Part shown: positions 1 through 9,424 of the stretch, piece by piece
Layout: each line of letters starts with the position of its first letter
Numbering within the stretch: the stretch's first letter is position 1
NCBI GenBank assembly: GCA_012030715.1
Contig: JAAUUJ010000019.1
Coordinates: 1-38,591 of the forward strand
Source: Synechococcaceae cyanobacterium SM2_3_1
Lineage (GTDB): Bacteria; Cyanobacteriota; Cyanobacteriia; Thermostichales; Thermostichaceae
Direction: 5' to 3'
Length of the DNA: 38,591 nt
Program-made: the position numbers and the translations under genes
The notes under the pieces: generated by a model
Told to the model about the DNA's origin: nothing
The model's database searches: none
Seen by the model: the letters and a program-made list of their open reading frames with translations, nothing else

Positions 1-988
1 GGAGAACCACAGATCTTTCCTATGCAGGAGCTGATCCCCACGGTAGTCCCGGGACCGCGCTACGGTCACCGCATCGAAGGCCGCACAGTTGCAGAAACCT
101 GGGTGCAGATCATTCAACGCATTAAATCCACGGGCACGATCCGGCCCACAGGTTATGACGGTCAGTGGCAGGAGCTGATCGATCTGCTGGCCGTGGTTAC
201 CGAGGAACCCGAAGACTTTTACTTTCCAGAACCGAACTACTTACCCTGTGATCGCCCCTTTATCGAGAACTATATTGCCCAGATCCTGGAGGATGCTCCC
301 TATCAGGAAGGGGTCAAGTACACCTATGGCCAACGGCTGCGCTCCTGGTTTGGACGGGATCAAATTGCACAGGTGATCGAGAAACTGATCCGTGAGATTG
401 ATGCCGCTAGTGGGGTCATGTCTCTCGTGGGATGTGCAGGATCATGAGCAGGGAGGTAGTCCTTGCTTAAACCATCTCTGGGTGCGGGTGGTGGAAGGTG
501 AGCTTTCTCTGACGGCGATCTTTCGCAGCAATGATATGTTTTCCGCCTGGCCTGCTAATGCGATGGGTTTAAGAGCCTTGCAGAAACACATTCGGGATCA
601 GATCGCAGCTCGCTCTACTTATACCCTGAAGCTGGGTCCCTTAATCACCCTGAGTCAAAGTGCCCATATCTACGATGACTGTTGGGAAAATGCGGATCAG
701 TTGATTTCCACGCAGTACGAAGCCCTCAGCCAGCAGCAGGACTACGCCGATCCTTGTGGCAACTTTCTGATTGAAGTGGAAGGGAAAGAGATCCTGATCA
801 CCCACACCACTCCAGGCAGTGGCGAACCTGTGCAAACCTATCGTGGTCGGCATCCGCTGCGACTGATCCGCCAGATTTGTGCTGCTAATCCTGCCCTTGC
901 ACCAGATCATGCTGCGTATCTGGGAATTGAACTACAAAAAGCAGCAACAGCAATCCGAACTGGGAATCATTACGTTCAGGATCAGTAG
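1..988 (+). CDS. thyA: Thymidylate synthase (ThyA-like) with C-terminal DUF4346 domain; 5' partial, one frameshift
   Basis: Makes dTMP from dUMP in the nucleotide pathway. The gene enters from the left edge, and the frame is open from base 1. ThyA core motifs are visible: DVQDHEQGGSPCLNH, where the PC cysteine is the likely nucleophile, and RSNDMFSAWPANAMG, which matches the folate/dUMP-binding RSND block. The C-terminus (from about NFLIEVEGKEI to HAAYLGIELQKA) looks like DUF4346, a tail found on cyanobacterial ThyA-like proteins. The reading frame changes near base 426. Reading TCTCTG instead of TCTCTCG restores SGVMSLWDVQDH without a break. As written, the first frame stops at 447 and the second runs to 988. 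The rest of the protein is intact, so I treat it as one gene. The next gene, ruvX, starts 66 bases downstream on the same strand. Confidence 0.85.
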
Positions 989-1054
989 GGTCTGATCACT
1001 TGCAACTCATACGCCAACTCAAAAATGAAGTGCAGACTGCCTAATACAAGCATC

Positions 1055-1492
1055 ATGCCAGAAAGGATCTCAGCCCTGGGTCTGGACGTGGGTAACCGTC
1101 GCATTGGAGTGGCGGGCTGTGATGGTACGGGTTTGCTGGCCACGGGGTTGGGGGTGATCCGACGTCAGTCGCTGCGCCAGGATATTGAGGCCCTGCAGGG
1201 ATGGATCGATGAACGGCAAGCTCAGATCCTGGTGGTGGGATTACCCTTGCTGGCAGATGGCAGCATCGGATCGCAAGCGAAGCGGGTACAACGATTTGTG
1301 CAGGCAGTGGAGAAACAGATCCCAATTGCCATCGAGTATAGGGATGAGCGTCTGACCACGGTGCAGGCGGAATGGGATCTACAACAGGCGGGCATCCGTA
1401 GCTACCAGCAGAAAGGTCTGATTGATCAGCAGGCGGCAGCCGTGATCCTGCAGGGGTGGTTAGATCAGCGGCGTGAAGGTCTGCGCCAGTAA
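1055..1492 (+). CDS. ruvX: Holliday junction resolvase-like RuvX (YqgF)
   Basis: RNase H-fold nuclease of the RuvX/YqgF family, known for roles in Holliday junction resolution and pre-16S rRNA 5' maturation. About 145 residues, the normal length. Motifs: LGLDVGNRRIGVA (first catalytic Asp, residues about 8-20), VVGLPLLADGS, YRDERLTT, and a late DQQAA segment. The ATG at 1055 gives the usual short N-terminus (MPERISALGLD). An upstream ATG at 1025 would add ten residues not expected in the family. Neither start has a strong ribosome site. It lies between thyA and ileS on the same strand. Confidence 0.9.
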   Translation: MPERISALGLDVGNRRIGVAGCDGTGLLATGLGVIRRQSLRQDIEALQGWIDERQAQILVVGLPLLADGSIGSQAKRVQRFVQAVEKQIPIAIEYRDERLTTVQAEWDLQQAGIRSYQQKGLIDQQAAAVILQGWLDQRREGLRQ

Positions 1493-1579
1493 AGCCAGCC
1501 CGAGACCCACGGTTGATCCTGGGCACAGCAACGTAAGATAGAAAGACTGCCGGGTAAGTTGTTCAGAATTGAGATTGCT

Positions 1580-4374
1580 GTGGATTATAAAAGCACCTTA
1601 AACCTGCCCCAAACTGAATTTCCTATGCGGGCGGATGCGGCCAAACGGGAATCCGCGATCCAGACGTTCTGGCAGGATCAGCAGATCTACGAGCGTCTTT
1701 CCCAGCAGAGTTCCGGCACCCCTTTTACCCTGCATGATGGCCCTCCCTATGCCAATGGCGATATTCACATGGGGACCACCCTCAACAAAATTCTTAAGGA
1801 CATCATCAACAAATACCAGATGTTACGGGGCCGACAGGTGCGCTATGTGCCGGGCTGGGATTGCCACGGTCTGCCGATCGAGCTGAAGGTACTGCAGGGC
1901 ATGTCTGCAGAGGAACGGCAACACCTGACCTCACTGGATCTTCGCCACAAAGCGGAAGCCTTTGCCCACGATGCCATTGCCCGCCAGAAGCAGAGTTTTC
2001 AGCGGCTGGGGGTGTGGGGAGACTGGCAGCACCCCTATCTCACCCTCAATCCTGAGTATGAGGCCGCCCAGATCCGGGTGTTTGGCGACATGGCCATGAA
2101 GGGGTATATCTACCGTGGTTTGAAGGCAGTCCACTGGAGCCCTAGTTCACGCACGGCTCTGGCAGAAGCAGAACTGGAGTATCCCGAGGGGCATACCTCC
2201 CGCAGTATCTACGTGGCTTTTCCTTTGAAGTCACTCAGCGCTTCAGCCCAACCGTTGCTACAAGACTATGTCCCTGATCTAAAAGTGGCCATCTGGACCA
2301 CCACCCCCTGGACGATCCCCGCTAACCTGGCCCTCTGCTTCAATCCCGATCTTACCTACGCAGTGGTCCGCTCGAATCAGTTTGGGTTCCTTCTGATTGC
2401 CGCTGATCTGCGGGAACAGTTACAGGAGATTTTGCATACACAATTTGAAGTGATCACCACCCTGCCTGGCAAAAGTCTGGAGCATTCGGTGGCCCGCCAT
2501 CCCCTCTATGATCGCGACAGTCTCTGTGTGATGGGAGATTATGTCACCACAGAATCGGGAACTGGAATTGTACACACGGCTCCGGGACATGGGGAAGATG
2601 ACTTCAAAACTGGACAAAAATATCAACTGCCGATTCTCAGTCCGGTGGATGAAGTAGGAAACTTTACTGAGGAAGCCGGATCTGAATTTGTCGGTCTAAA
2701 TGTGCTGGCTAAAGAATCGGAGAAGAGTGGCAATGAAGCGGTGATCCGCGCTCTGGAGAAGGTGGGTGCCCTGCTACTGGAATCGGCATACGTACACAAA
2801 TATCCCTATGACTGGCGCACCAAAAAACCCACGATCTTTCGGGCCACCACCCAGTGGTTTGCCTCTGTGGCTGGGTTTCGGGAGGCGGCTCTGGAGCAAT
2901 TGCTTCGGTAACCTGGATCCCGGCGATTGGTCGGAACCGGATCACCCCGATGGTGCAGGAGCGCAGTGACTGGTGTATTTCCCGCCAGCGGGTTTGGGGG
3001 GTGCCGATCCCGGTGTTTTATGACGAGGAAACGGATGAACCGCTGTTGACTGCTGAGACGATTGCCCATATTGAATCTCTCTTCCGCAAGGAGGGATCGA
3101 ATGTCTGGTGGCAGCGCTCGGTGGAGGATCTGCTGCCGCCTCAATATGTGCAGAATGGCAAACGCTACCGCAAAGGCATGGACATCATGGATGTCTGGTT
3201 TGACTCGGGATCTTCCTGGGCGGCGGTGTGTGAGGAGCGTGAGTTGGGGTATCCCGTGGATCTTTATCTAGAAGGATCAGATCAACATCGGGGGTGGTTT
3301 CAGTCTTCACTACTCACTTCGGTGGCAGTGCACGGCCAGGCTCCCTACAAGGCAGTGCTGACCCACGGGTTTGTCCTGGATGAAAAGGGACAGAAGATGA
3401 GCAAGTCCCTGGGGAATGTGGTGGATCCAATGGTGCTGGTGAATGGGGGCAGCAATCTGCAGAAGGATCCTGCCTACGGGGCGGATGTGATCCGTCTCTG
3501 GGTAGCCAGTGTGGACTACAGCAATGATGTGCCCCTGGGCAAAACCATTCTGGGGCAGATGGCGGATATCTACCGCAAGATCCGCAACACAGCTCGCTTT
3601 TTGATCAGCAATCTCTACGACTTTCAAGCGGATCAGGCCATCCCTTTGGCAGAGCTGCCAGAAATGGATCGCTACATTCTCCACCGGATGTATGAGGTGG
3701 GCCGGGAGGTGACGGAAGCTTATGAAAGCTACCAATTCTTTCGGTTCTTCCAGGCGATCCAGAACTTCTGTGTGGTGGATCTGTCTAACTTTTATCTAGA
3801 TATTTGTAAGGATCGGCTTTACATCAGTCATCAAACTGCCCCTCGTCGCCGTCAGGCCCAGTCGGTAATGGCGTTGCTACTGGACAATATTGCTAGAGGG
3901 ATTGCGCCCGTTCTCTCCCACATGGCTGAGGAGATCTGGAGCAATATTCCCTACGCCCGACCCACAGAGTCCATTTTTGAAGCGGGCTGGATGCAGTTGC
4001 CGCAGGAGTGGTTGGATCCATCCCTGGGTGCACGGTGGGATCAGTTAAGACGGGTGCGCTTTGAAGTGAATAAGTCCCTGGAGGAGGCTCGTTCTCAGAA
4101 GCTGATCGGGGCTTCACTGGAGGCCAAAGTAGTGCTGGAGGTGGGCGATCCTGATCTACGCGCTATTCTAGAATCTTATTCCCCAGAGCTGCGCTATCTG
4201 TTCATCACTTCAGAGGTGGCGCTGCAGGCGGGTGAAGATCCGCTCAAGATCCGGATCGAGGAAGCTGCGGGAGAAAAATGTGTGCGCTGCTGGAATTACT
4301 CCACGCGGATCGGGGAATCAGAGGAACATCCAGAGTTATGTGAACGCTGTGTTCAGGCCCTGGCTGGAGCCTAG
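1580..4374 (+). CDS. ileS: Isoleucyl-tRNA synthetase, split by one frameshift
   Basis: Charges tRNA-Ile in the cytoplasm; class I synthetase with an editing domain. Motifs: the HIGH-box equivalent HMGT in NGDIHMGTTLNK, WDCHGLPIE, editing-domain TTTPWTIPANLA, DWCISRQRVWGVPIP, KMSKSLGNVV, and a C-terminal zinc site CVRC...CERC. Together the parts make about 931 residues, as expected. Near 2896 the frame slips: the first frame stops at 2911, while the second continues as AIASVTWIPAIGRNRI. One extra G (GAGGCA for GAGCA) joins them as AALEAIASVTW. Start choice: GTG at 1580 gives MDYKSTLNLPQTEFPM, like other cyanobacterial IleS; TTG at 1559 is the alternative. An essential gene is unlikely to be truly broken. 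Confidence 0.93.
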
Positions 4375-4490
4375 TAGCGATCCCTTCCCTATACAGCCAT
4401 TGATCGGGGCATTCTCCTTTACTGTAATGCACCCCTGATTTCTGACACAGGGCTAAGAGTCGTATCCTGGTCTAGAGGAAAGGGCACCTA

Positions 4491-4595
4491 TCTATCCACC
4501 GTCGGCAAGACTCGCCTGAGTTCAAAGCTAAGCTGGTTCTTCAACTCCTGTCCGGCGAGAAAACCTCTGCTGAATTCTGTCGCACTCATAAAATC
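4491..4595 (+). mobile_element. Remnant of an IS3-type orfA transposase
   Basis: Plus-strand translation of about 35 codons gives HRRQDSPEFKAKLVLQLLSG followed by EKTSAEFCRTHKI. This matches the N-terminal helix-turn-helix of IS3-family OrfA proteins (pattern EFKAK-VL-LL-GEKT-AE-C). Similarity ends abruptly after HKI. No orfB, terminal repeats or target duplication are seen. The fragment overlaps the last codons of the convergent LysR gene, so an IS probably once landed at that gene's 3' end and later decayed. Confidence 0.65.
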
Positions 4596-5506
4596 AATAA
4601 CAGCGAAGTACAGATCTCCTGGATCGTCTCCCGTAACCAGCGACAGCCCCGATCTTGATCCGTCAACTTGCTCCAGATCATGGAAATCATCCAGGGTTTC
4701 ACCTCCACAGGTAATTCAAACAGATCCACCAACCCCTGATCGGCAAACTGCTGGGCTAGGCGAAAAGGAACGGCGGCTACCGTATCACTTCTGGCAATGA
4801 TGGAGGGGAGGACCAATAAATACGGAGTGGTGAAGACAATCCGGCGTTGCAGCTGTAAGCGGGACAAGATCCTGTCGATGGCCCCCACCTGATCCCGCCG
4901 CAGCGTAAAGAGGGCATGAGGATACTCCACAAAGGCCTCCAGAGACATGCTCCCCTCTCGAAGGGCGGGGTGGTGCTTGCGGGCGATCCCGACAAAATGC
5001 TCCTGCATCAGTGGGCAATGCAACGTCTGGCGAGGCAGATCTTGAAACGTACCCAGGGCGATGACAATCTGCTGTTGTTCCAATAAGGCATTCACCTGAT
5101 CTTTTTCATAACTGATTGTGCGGAAATCAATCGCAGGTGCATGCTGATCACAATAGTGCAATAGGGCAGCCCCAATCACGGCACTGGTGTAGTCGGAGCT
5201 CCCGATAGCAAAGGACTGTTGAGTGGTGGCCGGATCAAAAGTTTGGCTGGATTCCAGGGTAAAGCGGATCTGCTGCAGAGCAGCGCTAATGCCAGGGGCA
5301 AGCTCATGGGCCTTGGCTGTCGGCTGGATGGATCGTCCAATCCGGATAAATAATTCATCATTGAACACCTGTCGCAGTCGCCCCAGAGCCGCACTCACTG
5401 CTGGCTGGCCCAGATGTAGATGGTGAGCAGCAGCCGTTACACTCTGCTCGCGGTAGATGGCCTCAAACACCACCAACAGGTTCAGATCAATGGCAGCTAG
5501 ATTCAT
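4586..5506 (-). CDS. LysR-family transcriptional regulator
   Basis: A 306-residue LTTR. The winged helix-turn-helix is at residues about 5-65 (NLLVVFEAIYREQSVTAAAH...LGQPAVSAALGRLR...DELFIR). A periplasmic-binding-type effector domain follows (about 90-295), resembling the NodD/PcaQ-like branch in its DLNLL start. It is divergent from the SnoaL–SDR–SMP-30 run with 149 bases between start codons, the usual LTTR arrangement, so it probably controls that run. The last residues (TSLLLIL) are read from sequence shared with an IS3 orfA remnant, so the native C-terminus may have been replaced. The effector is unknown. Confidence 0.88.
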   Translation of the reverse strand: MNLAAIDLNLLVVFEAIYREQSVTAAAHHLHLGQPAVSAALGRLRQVFNDELFIRIGRSIQPTAKAHELAPGISAALQQIRFTLESSQTFDPATTQQSFAIGSSDYTSAVIGAALLHYCDQHAPAIDFRTISYEKDQVNALLEQQQIVIALGTFQDLPRQTLHCPLMQEHFVGIARKHHPALREGSMSLEAFVEYPHALFTLRRDQVGAIDRILSRLQLQRRIVFTTPYLLVLPSIIARSDTVAAVPFRLAQQFADQGLVDLFELPVEVKPWMISMIWSKLTDQDRGCRWLRETIQEICTSLLLIL

Positions 5507-5530
5507 TAACGGTATTGATGAGATGTATGT

Positions 5531-5540
5531 TCAATATTGA
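5531..5540. promoter_or_regulatory. Palindrome in the LysR/SnoaL divergent promoter
   Basis: TCAATATTGA is a perfect 10-base palindrome in the AT-rich 149-base gap between the divergent lysR-type and SnoaL genes. It lies 25 bases from the regulator start. LTTR sites are usually imperfect dyads with a T-N11-A core, so this is a candidate operator rather than a proven one. Confidence 0.35.
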
Positions 5541-5655
5541 TTTGATTAATTTTATCTCCTCCCCCTATGCTTAAGACAGGTGCCCAGTAACAATCTGTAA
5601 ACCTTGTTCATGGGGATCTATATTTGAAATTCATTGCATAAGGATTGCGTTCATC

Positions 5656-6102
5656 ATGACTGAGATCGAGGCGAAAAATCTGACGATTGCCCGTCGCTTT
5701 GTCGAACAGTTTTTGGGGCAGGGCGACATGAGCATTGCAGCTGAAGTTCTGGATGAAAAAGTACAGGTGATCACGGGATTGAAGCCGACAGGCCCTATTG
5801 ATGGCATTGAGGAGTATCAGCAGGTCTTCAGCAGCTTTTTTGATGCCTTCCCCCCTGTGGCCGATCTGGTGATTGAAGATATCTTTGCATCGGGAGATCG
5901 GGTGGTGGTGCGGTTTAAATCTTTGCAGAAGCATACCAAAGAGTTCTTCGGGGTGGCCGCCACAAACCGGGAGATCTCTTTTCAGGAAGCCCATATCATG
6001 CGTCTGCGGGCGGACAAGATTGTTGAAAATATCGTCAGTGCTACGAATTTGGAGTTTGAGATGCTGATGGCCCCAGTTCTAACCCCCATGATTCTCAACT
6101 AA
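5656..6102 (+). CDS. SnoaL-like polyketide cyclase-fold protein
   Basis: A 148-residue NTF2-fold protein. The helix-rich N-terminus (NLTIARRFVEQFLGQGDMSIA) and the later segments GIEEYQQVFSSFFDAFP and GDRVVVRFKSLQKHT fit SnoaL-like ester cyclases and dehydratases. The substrate cannot be told. AAGGA lies about 11 bases before the ATG. It heads a run with an SDR oxidoreductase 45 bases downstream and a decayed SMP-30 gene, opposite a LysR regulator. This layout suggests a small regulated catabolic or detoxification module, probably acquired. Confidence 0.8.
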   Translation: MTEIEAKNLTIARRFVEQFLGQGDMSIAAEVLDEKVQVITGLKPTGPIDGIEEYQQVFSSFFDAFPPVADLVIEDIFASGDRVVVRFKSLQKHTKEFFGVAATNREISFQEAHIMRLRADKIVENIVSATNLEFEMLMAPVLTPMILN

Positions 6103-6147
6103 AGGTGGTTGCCGTGGTGTTGCTCATTGTTGGTAAGGAGGGATCGG

Positions 6148-6798
6148 ATGACTAAGGTTCTGGCGATTGTGGGTATGGGAGAGGGTAACGGTATGGCTAT
6201 TGCTCGCCGCTTCGGTCAAGCAGGGTTCACGATCGCGATGCTGGCTCGAAATCAGGCCAAGCTGGAGGGGTATGTTGCAACCCTTTCTTCTGAGGATCTC
6301 TCGGCTCATGCGTTTGTGGCAGATGCTGGTGACAAGCATGCCGTTGAGTCAGCTTTGCAGGCTATTCATAGGCAGCTGGAGGGGCCGGAGGTGCTCGTGT
6401 ACAACGCGGCTGTTCCCCGTATGGAGAATGTGCTTACCACCCACTATGAAGATCTAATTTTGGATTTTCAGGCGAATGTAGCTGGAGCCCTGGTGGCTGC
6501 CCAGACCGTGGTGCCCTATATGCAAGAGGAAGGACAGGGAACGATCCTGATCACCGGAGGTGGTTTTGCCCTTTATCCTCATCCTGATTTTGCGTCTCTG
6601 GCGATTGGCAAAGCAGGGATCCGTAGTCTGGCCTTTACCCTGGCAGCAGCGCTTCAGGACAAGGGGATTCGTGTGGGTACCGTCACCATCTGCGGCACCG
6701 TGGATCCAGCCGATCCCAAATACAACCCAGACACCATTGCCGAGGAATACTGGAAGCTCTACAGTGCCGACAGTCCGGATGTGGAGGTTGTGTACTAA
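6148..6798 (+). CDS. Short-chain dehydrogenase/reductase (SDR) family protein
   Basis: A 216-residue Rossmann-fold protein. The N-terminal nucleotide-binding motif is unusual: VGMGEGNGMAIARRF in place of TGxxxGxG. VYNAA (about residue 88) matches the NNAG motif. TILITGGGFALYPHPDFASL is followed by AIGKAG, so the catalytic YxxxK tyrosine position is replaced (ASLAIGK), and activity by the classical mechanism is doubtful. The start at 6148 is set by AAGGAGG eight bases upstream. It lies between a SnoaL-like gene and an SMP-30 remnant in the LysR-linked cluster. It may be a non-classical or inactive SDR. Confidence 0.82.
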   Translation: MTKVLAIVGMGEGNGMAIARRFGQAGFTIAMLARNQAKLEGYVATLSSEDLSAHAFVADAGDKHAVESALQAIHRQLEGPEVLVYNAAVPRMENVLTTHYEDLILDFQANVAGALVAAQTVVPYMQEEGQGTILITGGGFALYPHPDFASLAIGKAGIRSLAFTLAAALQDKGIRVGTVTICGTVDPADPKYNPDTIAEEYWKLYSADSPDVEVVY

Positions 6799-6843
6799 AT
6801 GTCTCTTGCGGATCAGTCATCTTTTTCAGGAGCTTTGTGACCG

Positions 6844-7171
6844 ATGACAGACTCAAGCGGATTGCCTCCCATCTACGCCAATACTCCCGTGGAGTTGGTG
6901 CCCCAACAAATCATCACTACCTGTCCGGCCCCGACATTTTTGGAGAACTTGGCGGTTGCACCGGATGGCATCCTTCAAAAATTTACTCCTGCAGATCCCT
7001 ATCCTGGAAACAGGCAAACCCGGGGAGATTTCTGTCTTTGTGGAGAACACCAATCTTGATGATTTTGCTCTGGAGGTGGAGGGCAATCTCTATGCTGCTA
7101 CCCATATCTATAACAGCGTTCTGCGGATCGCTCCGACAGGACAGGCAACCCTAATTGCGGAGTTTGAATAG
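6844..7171 (+). pseudogene. SMP-30/gluconolactonase-like gene, internally deleted and truncated
   Basis: The first frame (6844-about 6970) encodes [20 protein letters not shown] and then [12 protein letters not shown], the start of an SMP-30/NHL-like beta-propeller. The match then jumps, in another frame, to a late blade ([19 protein letters not shown], then [20 protein letters not shown]), and a stop at 7169 cuts off the rest. About a hundred central codons and the C-terminus are missing compared with the family. Unlike the single-base breaks in housekeeping genes here, this looks like real decay. Confidence 0.7.
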
Positions 7172-7253
7172 GTGTTCTAGATACAGAGCCCAGCTGATCA
7201 ATGAAAAATTCCTTGATCTGTTTAACTTCAATTGATGACCTTGCTACCCTGAG

Positions 7254-7284
7254 ATGCTCAGTGAAAGGCAAAAATGCTCAGTGA
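7254..7284. repeat. Pair of 11-base direct repeats upstream of desA
   Basis: ATGCTCAGTGA occurs at 7254-7264 and again at 7274-7284. The 20-base period is close to two helical turns. The pair sits about 67-97 bases before the desA start in an otherwise empty 179-base gap. This placement suits two regulator molecules binding on one face of the DNA, but no known motif is recognised. Confidence 0.45.
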
Positions 7285-7350
7285 TCTTGGACACCGAGCT
7301 GTAAACTGATTGATGTGTTATACCCATATCCTATTCCTATAGAGTTATTC

Positions 7351-8388
7351 ATGACAGCCTTTGCAGTTGCATCCGAATCGATCCATCCTTCCGAGGAGAC
7401 TCCATCATTCCGTCTAGGCCATATCCTGGCTACACTGCCCAAAGAGGTCTTTCAGAAAGACTGGCGCAAAGCCTGGTTGAGAGTCTTGATCAGTGTCTCA
7501 GTCGTTGGCCTCTGTTACTGGGGACTGGCGGTAACTCCCTGGTATGGCCTTCCCGTGCTCTGGTTCATCACCGGCACCGCGCTGACCGGGTTTTTTATCA
7601 TTGGTCATGACTGTGGCCACCGCTCCTTTGCCCAGCGGAAATGGGTCAACAACTGGGTGGGGCATCTGCTGTTTCTGCCCCTGCTTTATCCCTTCTTTAG
7701 CTGGAAGTATTTGCACGATCACCACCACAAGCACACCAATAAGCTGAGCGAAGACAATGCCTGGGATCCATTTCTCGTTGAGGATTACCAGAAGTTCAAC
7801 CCAGCATTGCGCTGGGGCTATCGGCGTTTACGCCAGGAATTCTGGTGGCTGGCCTCGATTGTTCACTGGGGGGCTCTACATTTCAACTGGCAACAGTTGC
7901 AAGGCAAACGTCGTCGCAATATGCAGATCTCAGTCGCACTGGTGGCGATCACCGCTGCGATTGGCTTCCCCCTGCTGTGGATCACTGTCGGCTGGTGGGG
8001 GATCGTTAAGTTCTGGTTAATGCCCTGGCTGGGTTACCACTTCTGGATGAGTACCTTTACTCTGGTGCATCACACCAATCCCGATATTCATTTTTCCCCC
8101 ACAGCAAGCTGGAATGAAGCCAGCGCCCAACTTTTTGGTACAGTCCACTGCACTTATCCCCGCTGGGTAGAAATTCTCTGCCATGACATCAATGTCCATA
8201 TTCCCCACCATGTTTCTACGGCGATCCCTTCCTACAATCTTCGTCAGGCTCACCAGCACCTGCGCCAGGAATGGGGACCTCAATTAGTGGAACGCAAATT
8301 TGGCTGGGATCTGATCCGATCCATCACCAGTCAGTGCCATCTTTATGATCCAGAGCGAGGGTATCTACAGTTCGAGGACATCCGCTAA
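7351..8388 (+). CDS. desA: Acyl-lipid delta-12-type fatty acid desaturase
   Basis: Membrane di-iron desaturase that introduces a second double bond into acyl chains of membrane lipids, using ferredoxin electrons. About 345 residues. Three histidine boxes are intact: HDCGH (residues 86-90), HDHHHKH (122-128) and HIPHH (283-287, in [13 protein letters not shown]). Hydrophobic pairs lie near 45-85 and 195-230. The similarity I recognise is to Synechocystis DesA ([26 protein letters not shown]...GY). The start at 7351 (MTAFAVAS) is preferred; an in-frame GTG at 7315 would add 12 residues. Its stop overlaps the cysK stop by four bases, tail to tail. Cold induction is usual for this family, and a direct-repeat pair sits upstream. 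Confidence 0.93.
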   Translation: MTAFAVASESIHPSEETPSFRLGHILATLPKEVFQKDWRKAWLRVLISVSVVGLCYWGLAVTPWYGLPVLWFITGTALTGFFIIGHDCGHRSFAQRKWVNNWVGHLLFLPLLYPFFSWKYLHDHHHKHTNKLSEDNAWDPFLVEDYQKFNPALRWGYRRLRQEFWWLASIVHWGALHFNWQQLQGKRRRNMQISVALVAITAAIGFPLLWITVGWWGIVKFWLMPWLGYHFWMSTFTLVHHTNPDIHFSPTASWNEASAQLFGTVHCTYPRWVEILCHDINVHIPHHVSTAIPSYNLRQAHQHLRQEWGPQLVERKFGWDLIRSITSQCHLYDPERGYLQFEDIR

Positions 8389-9344
8389 CCCACCTGGGCC
8401 ATATCCAGCTCCAGATCTCTGAACAGGGGGGTGCTGAGGTAGCGCTCCCCAAAGCTGGGTTGCATCATGACGATCAGCTTGCCCCGATTTTGGGGTTGTC
8501 GCCCCACCTGAATCGCTGCGGCCAGGATCGCACCCGTGGAGATCCCGGAAAGAATCCCTTCCTCATTGGCTAGGCGACGGCTATAGCGCATACTGGTTTC
8601 GTCATCGACCGAGATCACTTCATCGAGAAGATCCCGTTCCAGGACATCCGGAATGAAACCCGCTCCCATCCCTTCAATGCGGTGTGCGCCGGGGCGTCCT
8701 CCTTGCAGTACCTGGCTGTTGCGAGGCTCGACGGCAACGATCTTGACCTCTGGTTTGCGACTTTTCAGGTAATCCCCCACCCCAGTGATGGTGCCCCCAG
8801 TTCCCACCCCCGAAATGAAAATATCTATCGTTCCTTCTGTGTCTGACCAGATCTCGGGTCCGGTGGTCTCACGGTGAATCTTGGGATTCGCTGGATTGTT
8901 AAACTGACCCAGCATAAAGGCGTTGGGGGTCTTGCGCACGATCTCTTCCGCCTTCCAGATGGCCTCTCCCATTCCCCCACAACCACTGGCCAGATGCACC
9001 TCAGCGCCATAGGCTTTTAACAACAGCCGCCGCTCTACACTCATGGTCTCGGGCATGGTGATGATCAGTTTGTAGCCCTTTGCTGCCGCCGCCATTGCCA
9101 GGCCAATGCCAGTATTGCCTGAAGTCGGTTCCACCAGAACGGTTTTGCCAGGGGTGATCAGCCCTGCTTTTTCGGCTGACTCAATCATGCTGACGGCGAT
9201 CCGGTCCTTGACAGAGGCCGCAGGATTAAAACTTTCCAGTTTCACGACAATCCGTGCCAGGCACCCTTCCGCTGGGGGAATACGGTTCAGCTGCACAAGT
9301 GGGGTTCGACCGATCAATTGCGTGATGTTCTCGGCAATATTCAT
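8385..9344 (-). CDS. cysK: Cysteine synthase A (O-acetylserine sulfhydrylase)
   Basis: PLP enzyme making cysteine from O-acetylserine and sulfide. It has 319 residues, the normal length. Motifs: the PLP lysine in [11 protein letters not shown] (about residue 45), substrate loop [11 protein letters not shown], phosphate-binding [10 protein letters not shown], and C-terminal [11 protein letters not shown]. No frameshift. Convergent with desA with a four-base overlap. About 80 bases separate it from the downstream end of the M48-like gene. Confidence 0.95.
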   Translation of the reverse strand: MNIAENITQLIGRTPLVQLNRIPPAEGCLARIVVKLESFNPAASVKDRIAVSMIESAEKAGLITPGKTVLVEPTSGNTGIGLAMAAAAKGYKLIITMPETMSVERRLLLKAYGAEVHLASGCGGMGEAIWKAEEIVRKTPNAFMLGQFNNPANPKIHRETTGPEIWSDTEGTIDIFISGVGTGGTITGVGDYLKSRKPEVKIVAVEPRNSQVLQGGRPGAHRIEGMGAGFIPDVLERDLLDEVISVDDETSMRYSRRLANEEGILSGISTGAILAAAIQVGRQPQNRGKLIVMMQPSFGERYLSTPLFRDLELDMAQVG

Positions 9345-9424
9345 AGGTAGCTACTAAACAGCCAGGACAATGAGCCTTACTCGAGTCTAACCTTTTCCCC
9401 TTCCGGCAGCGGCGGGGAGAACAG

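Noticed and set aside
1053-1526. Long minus-strand open frame opposite ruvX (157 codons)
   Set aside because: Pro/Gly/Arg-rich composition typical of antisense reading of a real gene; ruvX is clearly coding.
2894-2911. Programmed frameshifting in ileS
   Set aside because: No slippery heptamer, stop-codon pause or downstream structure, and similar indels occur in many genes here.
4405-4435. Stem-loop GGGGCATT / AATGCACCCC just after ileS, possible terminator
   Set aside because: The stem has a bulge and no T-run follows; too weak to call.
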